In this document: positions 8,309 through 16,065 of the stretch, one piece after another
Position numbering within the stretch: the first letter of the stretch is position 1
Layout of the letters: each line of letters begins with the position of its first letter
Translations under genes and position numbers: made by a program
NCBI RefSeq assembly: GCF_022664435.1
Contig: NZ_JAKREU010000004.1
Location: 274,321-338,320 of the forward strand
DNA: 64,000 bases
From: Sphingomonas panni
Lineage (GTDB): Bacteria > Pseudomonadota > Alphaproteobacteria > Sphingomonadales > Sphingomonadaceae
Direction of reading: 5' to 3'
The notes under the pieces: model-generated
Databases searched by the model: none
What the model was told of the DNA's origin: nothing
The model's input: only the letters and a program-made list of their open reading frames with translations

Positions 8309-8851
8309 TCAGGCCGCAAGCCTCGGTGCGAGCCGGCGAGCCGATAGGTCGATGGCATAGTCGATCGTCTCGACCGTCATGCCCCGCCCGCGCGAATGGA
8401 TCGTGCTGCGTGTGCCGGTCGGTGCAAAGCCCAGCCGCCGCAACACCGCGCCCGATGCAGGATTGTCGATATAATGGCCGGCCTCGACCCGGCCGATGCC
8501 GAGTGTCGCGGCGATGTCGAGCGCGGCACGCCCTGCTTCGGTCGCATAGCCGCGACCCCATGCGGAGGGTGTCAGCCAATATCCCAGCATGTGCGGCACA
8601 TCACGCAGCGGCCCGATTCCGATCCCGCCGATCAGCGCGCAACGCCCACCATCATGGGCGAAGATCAGGAAGGTTGGCCTAGCGTCGCCCTGCCAGTTGG
8701 TCAGGAACGCCTCGGCATCGGCCAGCGTGTACGGCCACGGCACGCGCGACAGGTTGCGCGCGACCACTTCATGGCCGATCGCGGCGAGCAATGCGGGGGC
8801 GTCCTCGGACCAGCCGGGGCGCAGCGTCAGGCGTTCGGTACGGGCGAACAT
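8309..8851 (-). CDS. GNAT N-acetyltransferase, RimJ/RimL type
   Basis: A 180-residue acetyltransferase that begins MFARTERLTLRPGWSEDAPA, the usual RimJ/RimL-like opening. The acetyl-CoA loop lies in YWLTPSAWGRGYATEAGRAA (about 95-114), followed by the terminal motif NPASGAVLRRLGF. I placed the start at ATG 8851, where homologous proteins begin; an open frame extends 20 codons further upstream without a good ribosome site. The substrate is unknown: members of this group acetylate ribosomal proteins, antibiotics or amino acids. It stands alone, downstream of the rpmA terminator. Confidence 0.88.
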   Translation of the reverse strand: MFARTERLTLRPGWSEDAPALLAAIGHEVVARNLSRVPWPYTLADAEAFLTNWQGDARPTFLIFAHDGGRCALIGGIGIGPLRDVPHMLGYWLTPSAWGRGYATEAGRAALDIAATLGIGRVEAGHYIDNPASGAVLRRLGFAPTGTRSTIHSRGRGMTVETIDYAIDLSARRLAPRLAA

Positions 8852-8912
8852 CAGCGTCTCTCCAATGCGCCACGCCTCCGCGAAGAAGCGGGCAGGGGCC
8901 GGAGAGAGCAAT

Positions 8913-8942
8913 AAAAAAGGGAGCCGGGGTGACCCGCCTCCC
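8913..8942 (-). terminator. Intrinsic terminator of rplU-rpmA
   Basis: On the minus strand GGGAG-G-CGGG pairs with CCCG-G-CTCCC around a short loop, directly followed by six T. It lies 66 bases past rpmA and before the GNAT start, as expected for the end of the ribosomal operon. A second, longer inverted repeat (8927-8936 with 8972-8981, ten perfect base pairs) overlaps it and could form an alternative fold. Confidence 0.8.
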
Positions 8943-9007
8943 TCTTGTTGGCTGGTTCCGTCGCCGGAACCCGGGTCACCCTGGAGGGCGACCCGTGTGG
9001 TAGCCCG

Positions 9008-9277
9008 TTATTCTGCGGCCTGCGCCTGCATCTCGACATACGCGAACTTGCGGCCGAGCTTGCCTTCCTTGAACGCCACGCGGCCATCGACCAGTGCGAA
9101 CAGGGTATGGTCCTTGCCCATGCCGACGTTCACGCCCGGGTAGAACTTCGTGCCGCGCTGACGCACGATAATGTTGCCCGCGACCACTTCCTGACCGCCG
9201 AACTTCTTCACGCCAAGGCGACGGCCGGCCGAATCACGACCGTTGCGCGACGAACCGCCTGCTTTCTTATGTGCCAT
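9008..9277 (-). CDS. rpmA: 50S ribosomal protein L27
   Basis: An 89-residue protein beginning [20 protein letters not shown], the hallmark N-terminus of L27 that reaches the peptidyl-transferase centre, followed by LGVKKFGGQ and [15 protein letters not shown]. It lies 30 bases after rplU with its own ribosome site GAGGAG. The mature N-terminus starts directly after Met, with no cleavable extension as in Firmicutes. Confidence 0.98.
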   Translation of the reverse strand: MAHKKAGGSSRNGRDSAGRRLGVKKFGGQEVVAGNIIVRQRGTKFYPGVNVGMGKDHTLFALVDGRVAFKEGKLGRKFAYVEMQAQAAE

Positions 9278-9307
9278 GGTTCAAACTCCTCGTATTCGCT
9301 CAGGCGC

Positions 9308-9634
9308 TTATGCGGCGGCGCTGTCGTCGGCGCGCTTGTCGCCGATCGCGGTGATCTTCAGGATGGTGTGCTGCTGGCGGTGACCGTTCTTGCGACGGTA
9401 GTTGTGCCGGCGGCGCTTCTTGAAGACGATGACCTTCTCGCCCTTCGCCTGCGCGATGATTTCCGCCGAAACCGTCAGCCCTGCGACCGACTTCAGTTCC
9501 GAACCTTCGCCAGCAAGGAGCACGTCGCCGAGCGTCACGTTGCTGCCAGCTTCGCCATCGAGCTTCTCGACGACGATCTTGTCTCCTGCGGCAACGCGAT
9601 ACTGCTTGCCGCCCGTGCGCACGATTGCGAACAT
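9308..9634 (-). CDS. rplU: 50S ribosomal protein L21
   Basis: A 108-residue protein beginning [20 protein letters not shown], typical of L21, and containing [17 protein letters not shown], the basic rRNA-binding loop. It is the first gene of the rplU-rpmA operon; in many alphaproteobacteria obgE follows directly, but here obgE is 3.3 kb away. ATG 9634 was chosen over an upstream in-frame start because homologues begin MFA(I/V)(V/I). A stable hairpin sits 31 bases upstream. Confidence 0.98.
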   Translation of the reverse strand: MFAIVRTGGKQYRVAAGDKIVVEKLDGEAGSNVTLGDVLLAGEGSELKSVAGLTVSAEIIAQAKGEKVIVFKKRRRHNYRRKNGHRQQHTILKITAIGDKRADDSAAA

Positions 9635-9665
9635 GGCCCTTGCTTCTTTCCCAAATGCAATATGT

Positions 9666-9688
9666 CCGCGTGGAGATACCCCACGCGG
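9666..9688 (-). promoter_or_regulatory. Hairpin in the rplU leader
   Basis: A perfect eight-base stem, CCGCGTGG facing CCACGCGG with a seven-base loop, lies 31 bases before the L21 start. Ribosomal protein operons often carry autoregulatory leaders. Whether L21 binds here is unknown. Confidence 0.35.
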
Positions 9689-9890
9689 CAAGTGGACCGT
9701 GACTAGGCAAGCCGATCCGCGCTGTCAATGGTGAAGCAATGATTCGGTCGCGAAACCCGTGTTGCACCGCGGCAACGGTGCTGTGACAATCGAGAGACGG
9801 CATCAGCCAAAGACTTGCGCCAGAAAATTACGCGAGGGAGGGTTGGGGCGCAACAGCCTGACCGATCGGTTGGGTCAGGGGGAGACTTTC

Positions 9891-12464
9891 ATGCGTAAAT
9901 CCGTTTTCACGGCGCTGTTCCTGTCGAGCGCGCTGGTCGCCGTTCCCGCCTTCGCACAGGTTTCAGATGCGCCGCCGCCCGCGGATCAGGTGCCGGCCGG
10001 TGAGGATATCCTGGTCGTCGGCACCCGGGCACAGGGCCGCACCGTCGCGGAAAGCCCGGTGCCGGTCGACGTCATCACCGGCGATGCGCTGGTCAACGCC
10101 GGCTATACCGAAACCAACAAGCTGCTGAACCAGCTGGTCCCGTCGTTCAACTTCCCGCAACCATCGATCACCGACGGCACCGACGTCGTCCGCCCGGCGA
10201 CGCTGCGCGGTCTGTCGCCGGACCAGACATTGGTGCTGGTCAACGGCAAGCGCCGCCATACGACGTCGCTGCTGAACGCCAACGGTTCGGTCGGGCGCGG
10301 ATCGTCGGCGGTTGACCTCAACACCATTCCCAGCCTTGCGATCGAACGGATCGACGTGCTGCGCGACGGCGCGTCTTCGCAATATGGCTCGGACGCGATC
10401 GCCGGCGTCATCAACGTTCAGCTCAAGCGCCGCGAGGGCGGTCGTGCGACGATGACCTATGGCAAATATGTCTCGTCGATGGAGGGCGTGGCCGAGGTAT
10501 CGGGCATCGCACGGCAGGCGAACGGCCAGCCGCAGGTCCGCGCCGACGGCACCTATGTGCTGGAGGAAACCGGCCGCGACCGTGAAGTGCGCGATGGCCG
10601 CACCGTGACCTTCGCCGCCAATATGGGCCTGCCGATGGGTGAGACCGCCTATCTGAACCTGACCGGCGAATATCGCGATCGCGAACCCACGAACCGCGCC
10701 GGCTATGACCCGCGCCGCTTCTACCCGCTGTCCGCGACCGGCACGGTCGACGCCCGCGAATTCAGCGCGAACCGCGTCAACCATCGCTATGGCGATGCGA
10801 AGACGACCGACTTCAACTTCTTCCTGAACGGCGGCGTCGATATCGGCGCGACGTCCGAACTCTACATCTTCGGCAGCTACGGCATTCGCGACGGCGAAAG
10901 CGCGGCCTTCTATCGCCGGGCATCGGGCCGCGACACGAACAGCAACATCCAGGATCTGCGCAACTGCACCTTCACCGGCACGGTCTGCACGCCCTTCTAC
11001 GCCGACGGCTTCCTGCCGCTCATCACCAGCCAGATGGAGGATTTCTCCGGCGCACTGGGCGTGAAGGGCGACGTGGCCGGGTTCAAGTATGACCTGTCCT
11101 ATGTCTACGGCACCAACAGCTTCGATTTCCGTATCGAGAACAGCTACAACGCCTCGTTTGGTCCGCAGTCGCAACGCGCGTTCAATGCGGGCGGCACGCG
11201 CTTCGGACAGCAGACGATCAACCTCGACCTGCAGCGCGAGATCGCGGTCGGCTTCCTGTCGTCGCTCTCGCTGGCGCTGGGTGGCGAGTATCGCAACGAA
11301 AACTACAAGATCGTCGCGGGCGAGTTCCAGAGCTATGCCGCCGGGCCGTTCGCCTTCACCAACGGGGCCGCTGCCGGGTCGCAGGGCTTCCCCGGCTTCT
11401 CGCCCAACAGCCGGGTCGACACGTCGCGCGACAGCTTCGCCGGCTATGCGGAACTGGATGCGAAGGTCAGCGATGCGTTCAACGTCGTCGCAGCGGGCCG
11501 TTACGAACATTACAGCGATTTCGGCGATACGGTGAACGGCAAGGTCGCGGCGCGCTTCGCCCCGACCGAGTGGATCGCGGCCCGCGGATCGATTTCGACC
11601 GGGTTCCGCGCGCCGAGCCTGGCGCAGCAATTCTTCTCGTCCTTCGCCACGCAGAATATCGGCGGCACGCTGGTCGAGATCGGCACCTTCCGCGTCGGCG
11701 ATCCGGTCGCCCGCGCGCTGGGATCGCGCCAGTTGCAGGCGGAAAAGTCGGTCAATATCGGCGGGGGCCTTACGCTCACCCCGTTGCGTGGCCTGACGCT
11801 GACCGCCGATTACTACAACATCAAGATCAACGACCGCATCATCCTGTCCGAGAATCTGCAGGGCACGGCAGTCGTCGCGGTGCTGCGCGCGGCGGGGATT
11901 CAGGACATCACCTCGGCCCGCTTCTTCATCAACGGCATCGATACCCGCACCCAGGGTGTCGAGGTGGTCGGCACCTACCGCGTGCCCGATCTGGGCATCG
12001 GCAGCGTCACGCTGACCGCCGGCTACAACTACAACCAGACCGACATCACCGACCGGTCGACGCTGTCGGCGATCCCCGGCGTCACCCTGTTCGGTCGGCA
12101 GGAATCGCTGCGCCTGACCGAAGGACAGCCGCGCTCGAAGGTCAATCTCGGCCTCGACTGGTCGCAGGGTATCTTCGGCGTCACCGCACGCACCAATCGC
12201 TTCGGCAACACGCTGTCGCCGGGCGGCGCGGCGATCACCGATGTCGAGCTGGAGCCGAAGTGGCTGACCGACCTCGAACTCCGCGCGACGCCGGGGCAGT
12301 TCGAACTGGCGATCGGCGCGAACAACCTGTTCGACGTCTATCCGACGCGCAATCCGATCCTCGGCGCGACCGCGATCAACAATTATTTTATTCCGTACAG
12401 CAGCTTCTCGCCGTTCGGCTTCAACGGGCGCTACCTTTACGCCCGCGCTGGCGTGAAGTTCTGA
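9891..12464 (+). CDS. TonB-dependent outer-membrane receptor
   Basis: An 857-residue receptor for energised uptake across the outer membrane. The signal peptide is MRKSVFTALFLSSALVAVPAFA, cleaved near residue 23. The plug domain follows (about 40-170) with ILVVGTRAQGRTVAESPVPVD as TonB-box region and LRGLSPDQTLVLVNGKRRH, RIDVLRDGASSQYGSDAIAGVIN. A long beta barrel ends in aromatic YARAGVKF. I chose ATG 9891, after the ribosome site GGGGGA; an upstream open frame lacks a signal peptide. The substrate is not evident and no transporter gene adjoins. The plug pattern (VNGKRRHT) is the class often annotated as iron or carbohydrate receptors in sphingomonads. Confidence 0.93.
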   Translation: MRKSVFTALFLSSALVAVPAFAQVSDAPPPADQVPAGEDILVVGTRAQGRTVAESPVPVDVITGDALVNAGYTETNKLLNQLVPSFNFPQPSITDGTDVVRPATLRGLSPDQTLVLVNGKRRHTTSLLNANGSVGRGSSAVDLNTIPSLAIERIDVLRDGASSQYGSDAIAGVINVQLKRREGGRATMTYGKYVSSMEGVAEVSGIARQANGQPQVRADGTYVLEETGRDREVRDGRTVTFAANMGLPMGETAYLNLTGEYRDREPTNRAGYDPRRFYPLSATGTVDAREFSANRVNHRYGDAKTTDFNFFLNGGVDIGATSELYIFGSYGIRDGESAAFYRRASGRDTNSNIQDLRNCTFTGTVCTPFYADGFLPLITSQMEDFSGALGVKGDVAGFKYDLSYVYGTNSFDFRIENSYNASFGPQSQRAFNAGGTRFGQQTINLDLQREIAVGFLSSLSLALGGEYRNENYKIVAGEFQSYAAGPFAFTNGAAAGSQGFPGFSPNSRVDTSRDSFAGYAELDAKVSDAFNVVAAGRYEHYSDFGDTVNGKVAARFAPTEWIAARGSISTGFRAPSLAQQFFSSFATQNIGGTLVEIGTFRVGDPVARALGSRQLQAEKSVNIGGGLTLTPLRGLTLTADYYNIKINDRIILSENLQGTAVVAVLRAAGIQDITSARFFINGIDTRTQGVEVVGTYRVPDLGIGSVTLTAGYNYNQTDITDRSTLSAIPGVTLFGRQESLRLTEGQPRSKVNLGLDWSQGIFGVTARTNRFGNTLSPGGAAITDVELEPKWLTDLELRATPGQFELAIGANNLFDVYPTRNPILGATAINNYFIPYSSFSPFGFNGRYLYARAGVKF

Positions 12465-12473
12465 CAAGGCGCA

Positions 12474-12502
12474 GGCGGGCAGGGGCATCGCGCCTGCCCG
12501 CC
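12474..12502. terminator. Hairpin between convergent receptor and cupin genes
   Basis: A nine-base stem, GGCGGGCAG facing CTGCCCGCC, loop of 11 bases, placed 10 bases after the receptor stop and 3 bases from the cupin stop. It can serve both strands; there is no T-run on either. Confidence 0.55.
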
Positions 12503-12504
12503 GC

Positions 12505-12963
12505 CTATTTCGCCGGGATCTTCGTTCCCAGCAACACCAGCCGGTCGCTGGTAATTCCGAACCAGTGCGGCACGCCCGCCGGGATCAGCAGCACGTCGCC
12601 GGGCTTGAGCGGCCGGTCGACCGCATCGACGATCCGGTCCCCCTCGATCAATCCGGGCTGGGTTTCGCGCCCGTTATCCATGCGCTGCCCGGTGCGCAAC
12701 GTGCCCTCGCCGGCGATGACGATGGCATATTCCGCCTGATCGGGATGGACCGCCGGCCGTCCGGGCGCTTTCCAATATTCCAGCGCCGCGACACGTTCGC
12801 CATCGCGCACGACCGGCTCCCAGGCAAAGCCTTGCCCCGGCTTCATCGCCTTGCCCATCGCCTCGACACGGGCGGCGATGTCGCTGCCGCTGGCGAAATC
12901 CTGTCCCGTCGCCGGCACGGCCAGCAGTGCAGCCAGCGGCGCCAGACGCAACGCGATCCTCAT
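12505..12963 (-). CDS. Secreted cupin-domain protein
   Basis: This 152-residue protein has a signal peptide (MRIALRLAPLAALLAVPATG) and a single cupin barrel. Cupin motif 1 is in the region VHPDQAEYAIVIAGEGTL, and motif 2 in PGDVLLIPAGVPHWFG, with histidines that could bind a metal. The fold suggests sensing or isomerising a small periplasmic molecule, but the role is unknown. Its start shares four bases (ATGA) with the end of the Gfo/Idh/MocA gene, so the two are translated together and probably act on the same substrate, perhaps a sugar. Confidence 0.8.
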   Translation of the reverse strand: MRIALRLAPLAALLAVPATGQDFASGSDIAARVEAMGKAMKPGQGFAWEPVVRDGERVAALEYWKAPGRPAVHPDQAEYAIVIAGEGTLRTGQRMDNGRETQPGLIEGDRIVDAVDRPLKPGDVLLIPAGVPHWFGITSDRLVLLGTKIPAK

Positions 12964-14063
12964 GCCCGGCCGTCCAGCCGGATCGTCCGCCCCTCACGCG
13001 CCGAGCGGTAGATCGCCTCGATGATCCGCATGTCGCGCAGCCCCTCCTCGCCCGACACGATCGGGGTTCGTCCGGTGCGCGCGCATTCGGCCATATGGTC
13101 GAGCTGCGCGGCGAACTGCGTCCTGCCCGGTCCCGGCGGCGGGTTGACCGCGCGTTCCCGACCACTCCCGACCCATAATTGCTGCCCCGAATAGCCGGTC
13201 GCCGGTTCCAGTTCGATGCGGCCCTTGTCGCCCATCAGCAGGATATGGTTGTGGTTCGCGCTATAGGAGGACTGGCAGCTGCCGATCGCACCGGAGGGAA
13301 ATTCCAGCGTCCAGTCGATCATGTCCTCGACCTCGGCAAAGCGCGGGTCGCGGCGGTCGGTGGATTCGCGTGCGGTGACGGCGATCGGCTCCTCGCCGGT
13401 CATGTAGCGCGCCGCCTGCAGGCTGTAGATGCCCATGTCCATCAACGACCCGCCGCCCGACAGGGCACGCTTCAACCGCCACATCGTCGGGTCGCCCGCG
13501 GTGAAGCCGTGTTCGGAGCGGACATAGCGGATTTTGCCCGCAGCGCCGCTCTTCGCCAGCCGCATCGCCTCCAGATTATACGGCTCGAAATGGCAGCGAT
13601 AGCCGATCATCAGCTGGCGATCCGCTTCGCGACAGGCCGCGATCATGGCCTCCGCTTCGGCGACCGAAACCGCCATCGGCTTTTCGCACAGTACGTGCTT
13701 GCCGGCTCTTGCCGCGCGGATCGTATATTCGGCATGCATCGCATTGGGCAGGCAGACATAGACGATATCGACCGCCGGATTGTCGCGGATGCGGTCGAAG
13801 TCGTTATAGTTGTAGATCGAGCGGGTGGGCAGCCGGTGATCGGCCGCGACCTTGGCGGCCTTCGCCGGATCGCCGCTGACCACCGCCGCCAGCCGGCTGT
13901 GCCGGCAATTGGCGAATTCGGGGATGATTCGGCCAAGCCCGTAATTGCCCAGACCGACGATCGCATAGCCGAGCGGTCGGTCGGGAGCGGCAAGGCCGCG
14001 GGTACTCGACGCCAGCGACAGCGCGGCCGCGCTGAGGATCACGTCGCGGCGGGCAAGGTCCAT
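12960..14063 (-). CDS. Gfo/Idh/MocA-family oxidoreductase with Tat signal
   Basis: A 367-residue NAD(P)-dependent sugar oxidoreductase. The N-terminus MDLARRDVILSAAALSLASS is a twin-arginine type signal, so the folded enzyme with cofactor is probably exported to the periplasm, as for glucose-fructose oxidoreductase of Zymomonas. The Rossmann motif YAIVGLGNYGLG follows (about 32-43), then the family motif CEKPMAVSVAEAEAMI. The start at ATG 14063 is preferred to an in-frame ATG at 14111 that would bury the signal. With the co-translated secreted cupin it looks like a periplasmic sugar-modifying unit. Confidence 0.85.
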   Translation of the reverse strand: MDLARRDVILSAAALSLASSTRGLAAPDRPLGYAIVGLGNYGLGRIIPEFANCRHSRLAAVVSGDPAKAAKVAADHRLPTRSIYNYNDFDRIRDNPAVDIVYVCLPNAMHAEYTIRAARAGKHVLCEKPMAVSVAEAEAMIAACREADRQLMIGYRCHFEPYNLEAMRLAKSGAAGKIRYVRSEHGFTAGDPTMWRLKRALSGGGSLMDMGIYSLQAARYMTGEEPIAVTARESTDRRDPRFAEVEDMIDWTLEFPSGAIGSCQSSYSANHNHILLMGDKGRIELEPATGYSGQQLWVGSGRERAVNPPPGPGRTQFAAQLDHMAECARTGRTPIVSGEEGLRDMRIIEAIYRSAREGRTIRLDGRA

Positions 14064-14139
14064 GATGGTGTCTCCGACGGCTGAGCGGCAACGATGCCGC
14101 CGGAGTGCCAAGCCTTCAAGCGATTAGTCTGATTCTACC

Positions 14140-15228
14140 TTATGGTGTCTCTTCAACGGGTTGCGGTGCGGCGCGCAGGCGGCGTTGCTCGGTCAGCACC
14201 TGCCATCCGGTCAGGAACAGCGCCCCTGCCACCGGTCCGACGACGATCCCGCTCAATCCCAGCAGGTCGATCCCACCCAGCGTCGTGACCAGCACCATCC
14301 AGTCGGGCAGTCCGGTATCGCGCCCGACCAGCACCGGCCGCAGGATATTGTCGGCCAGTCCGATGACGAACACCCCCGACAGGATGACGACGACCCCCTG
14401 CCAGATCGCCCCAGTCGCCAGCAGATAGATGGCGACCGGGGTCCAGATCAGCGCTGGTCCGACCGCTGGCAGCAGTGCGACGATTGCCATCACCACGCCC
14501 CACAACAGGGCGGCGGGCAGGCCGACGATCCAGAAGGTGATAGCCCCCAGCGCACCCTGGACGAGCGCAACGACGCCCGACCCCTTGATCGTGGCGCGCA
14601 CGACGGCGACGAACTTGTCGGCCAGGCGCTGTGCGACCGTCGGTTCCAGCGGCAGGGCGCGGACCACCGCCGGACCGATACGCTCGCCATCGCGCAGCAG
14701 GAAATAGGTGACGTACAGCCCGACGCCGAATGCCAGCAGGAATGCCGCCGCATTCGCGCCGATCGACAGGGCGCTGCGGGCGAGGACGCTGGCGCTGGCG
14801 CTGGCCGCCTGCGAAATCTTCAGTTGGGCGCGTTCGAAGCTGCCAAAGCCCGCGCTGTCGATCGCCCGCTGCAACCTCGTCGGCAATGCGCCATGGACCT
14901 GTTCGAAATAGGTCGCGAAATTGATCTGCCCGGTGCGCAGCTGGCCATAGACGCCCGCCGCCTGGTCGATGACCATGCTGACGATAATCATCGCCGGAAT
15001 CACGACCGCGACGGTGATGATGAGCAGCGTCAGCGCGGCGGCAAGATTGCGCTGTCCGGGACGCCAGCGCAGCAGGCGCTGGAACAGCGGCTGGAACAAT
15101 AATGCCGCGAGCGCCGCCCATAGCAGTGCGCCGATGAAGCTCGATACGACGAAGGTAAGCGCGACGGTGATGAGTGCGAGAAAGAGCAGGAACCCGCCGG
15201 ATTCGACGCGCTGACGGACGATTGCCAT
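14140..15228 (-). CDS. AI-2E family transporter (PerM/TqsA-like permease)
   Basis: This 362-residue membrane protein has about eight predicted membrane segments: a pair near residues 15-60, one near 68-92, several at 155-180 and 205-330. The family motif region reads LPAVGPALIWTPVAIYLLATG, and later LGGIDLLGLSGIVVGPVAGA. Members move diverse solutes, including autoinducer-2 export for TqsA and Na+/H+ or other exchange in some bacteria; the substrate here is unknown. I placed the start at ATG 15228 (MAIVRQRVESGGF). The upstream open frame lacks hydrophobic character and is not used. Confidence 0.88.
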   Translation of the reverse strand: MAIVRQRVESGGFLLFLALITVALTFVVSSFIGALLWAALAALLFQPLFQRLLRWRPGQRNLAAALTLLIITVAVVIPAMIIVSMVIDQAAGVYGQLRTGQINFATYFEQVHGALPTRLQRAIDSAGFGSFERAQLKISQAASASASVLARSALSIGANAAAFLLAFGVGLYVTYFLLRDGERIGPAVVRALPLEPTVAQRLADKFVAVVRATIKGSGVVALVQGALGAITFWIVGLPAALLWGVVMAIVALLPAVGPALIWTPVAIYLLATGAIWQGVVVILSGVFVIGLADNILRPVLVGRDTGLPDWMVLVTTLGGIDLLGLSGIVVGPVAGALFLTGWQVLTEQRRLRAAPQPVEETP

Positions 15229-15392
15229 GCTGGACAGCCTCGGTTTCGGTACGTGCCGGCGGTGCGGCCGGACATTGTCGTTGCGGGAGCGGAACGCCCG
15301 TCGCGCTTCTATGCTCCCCCCGCCGATGCCGAAAGTGGGGAATCGATCGATCCGTGTCGGCTTATCCTTCTGCTTAGGACGGTCAGCCAGCG

Positions 15393-15818
15393 TCAGCCGA
15401 CCGTTCCCGGCGATATCGGTGCCGATCGTGCCCGCCAGTTCAGGACATGGGCGACCGCCAGCGTCACCGCGCCGACGGACGTCACGATCCGCTCCGCCGT
15501 TTCGCCGTCGATGGCGAATGCCCCGATGCCGAGCAGCATCAGACCGGCCGCCGCCAGCATTGCCGGACCGAAGCGGTGGTGCCGGGCATGGCCCGACGCC
15601 ATGGCAAGGATGCTGATCGGCAATGCGATGGCAAAGGCGATGGTGTGAAACGCCTCCGGCACGACCAGCACCGTCGCCAGCACGGGCAGGGCGATCAGCA
15701 GGATCGGCAGTATGAGACAGTGGATCAGACATAGCATCGATGCGGTCACGGCAAATCCGTCGAGCAGCCGTTGGCGATGTGGCGCGGCAGGCTGCCGGGC
15801 GGGGGAAGTGCTGGACAT
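15393..15818 (-). CDS. MerC-domain membrane protein, possibly zinc-regulated
   Basis: A 141-residue protein with four predicted membrane helices and the MerC signature: a conserved CxxxxC pair in helix 1 (SMLCLIHCLILP, the cysteines being four residues apart). MerC proteins carry mercury in mer operons, but short MerC-domain proteins also occur outside mer loci near metal regulators. No other mer gene is present, so mercury resistance is unlikely. A 21-bp palindrome similar to a Zur box lies 22 bases upstream of ATG 15818, which suggests a role in zinc supply. An in-frame ATG further upstream would overlap that palindrome. Confidence 0.8.
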   Translation of the reverse strand: MSSTSPARQPAAPHRQRLLDGFAVTASMLCLIHCLILPILLIALPVLATVLVVPEAFHTIAFAIALPISILAMASGHARHHRFGPAMLAAAGLMLLGIGAFAIDGETAERIVTSVGAVTLAVAHVLNWRARSAPISPGTVG

Positions 15819-15840
15819 GCGACATACTCGACTAACGATT

Positions 15841-15861
15841 GAATGATACAACATATCATTC
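15841..15861. promoter_or_regulatory. Zur/Fur-type palindrome upstream of the MerC gene
   Basis: GAATGATA and TATCATTC form perfect eight-base arms around CAACA. It is AT-rich in a GC-rich region and lies 23 bases upstream of the MerC start, where a bound repressor would block RNA polymerase. Alphaproteobacterial Zur boxes have similar AT-rich symmetric form. The identity of the regulator is inference. Confidence 0.5.
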
Positions 15862-16065
15862 ACGTCGTAGGGGATTGCAACCCCGGTGTCGCCGCCCCGC
15901 CTGACCCTGCGCGTCCTCGGACCGGCTACGTTCATGTTCGTGCGGGTAGCAATGCGGCATCGATCGCGTACGCCATCGGCCGAACGCCGGGGTTGTGCGC
16001 GCGGCGTCGATGTGATGCTATACCATCGCGTTCGATACGAAGAATTAACCTGACGAAGGACCTTC

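Noticed and set aside
7995..8579. 194-codon minus-strand frame overlapping the GNAT and small acidic genes
   Set aside because: It is a shifted-frame shadow of the GNAT gene with Arg-rich low-complexity sequence.
9963..12488. 841-codon minus-strand frame opposite the TonB-dependent receptor
   Set aside because: It is antisense to a clear receptor gene; composition is Arg/Ala/Asp-rich without motifs and no ribosome site precedes it.
15393..15818. Mercury-resistance (mer) operon
   Set aside because: Only a MerC-domain protein is present; merR, merA, merT and merP are absent and the promoter palindrome is not MerR-like.
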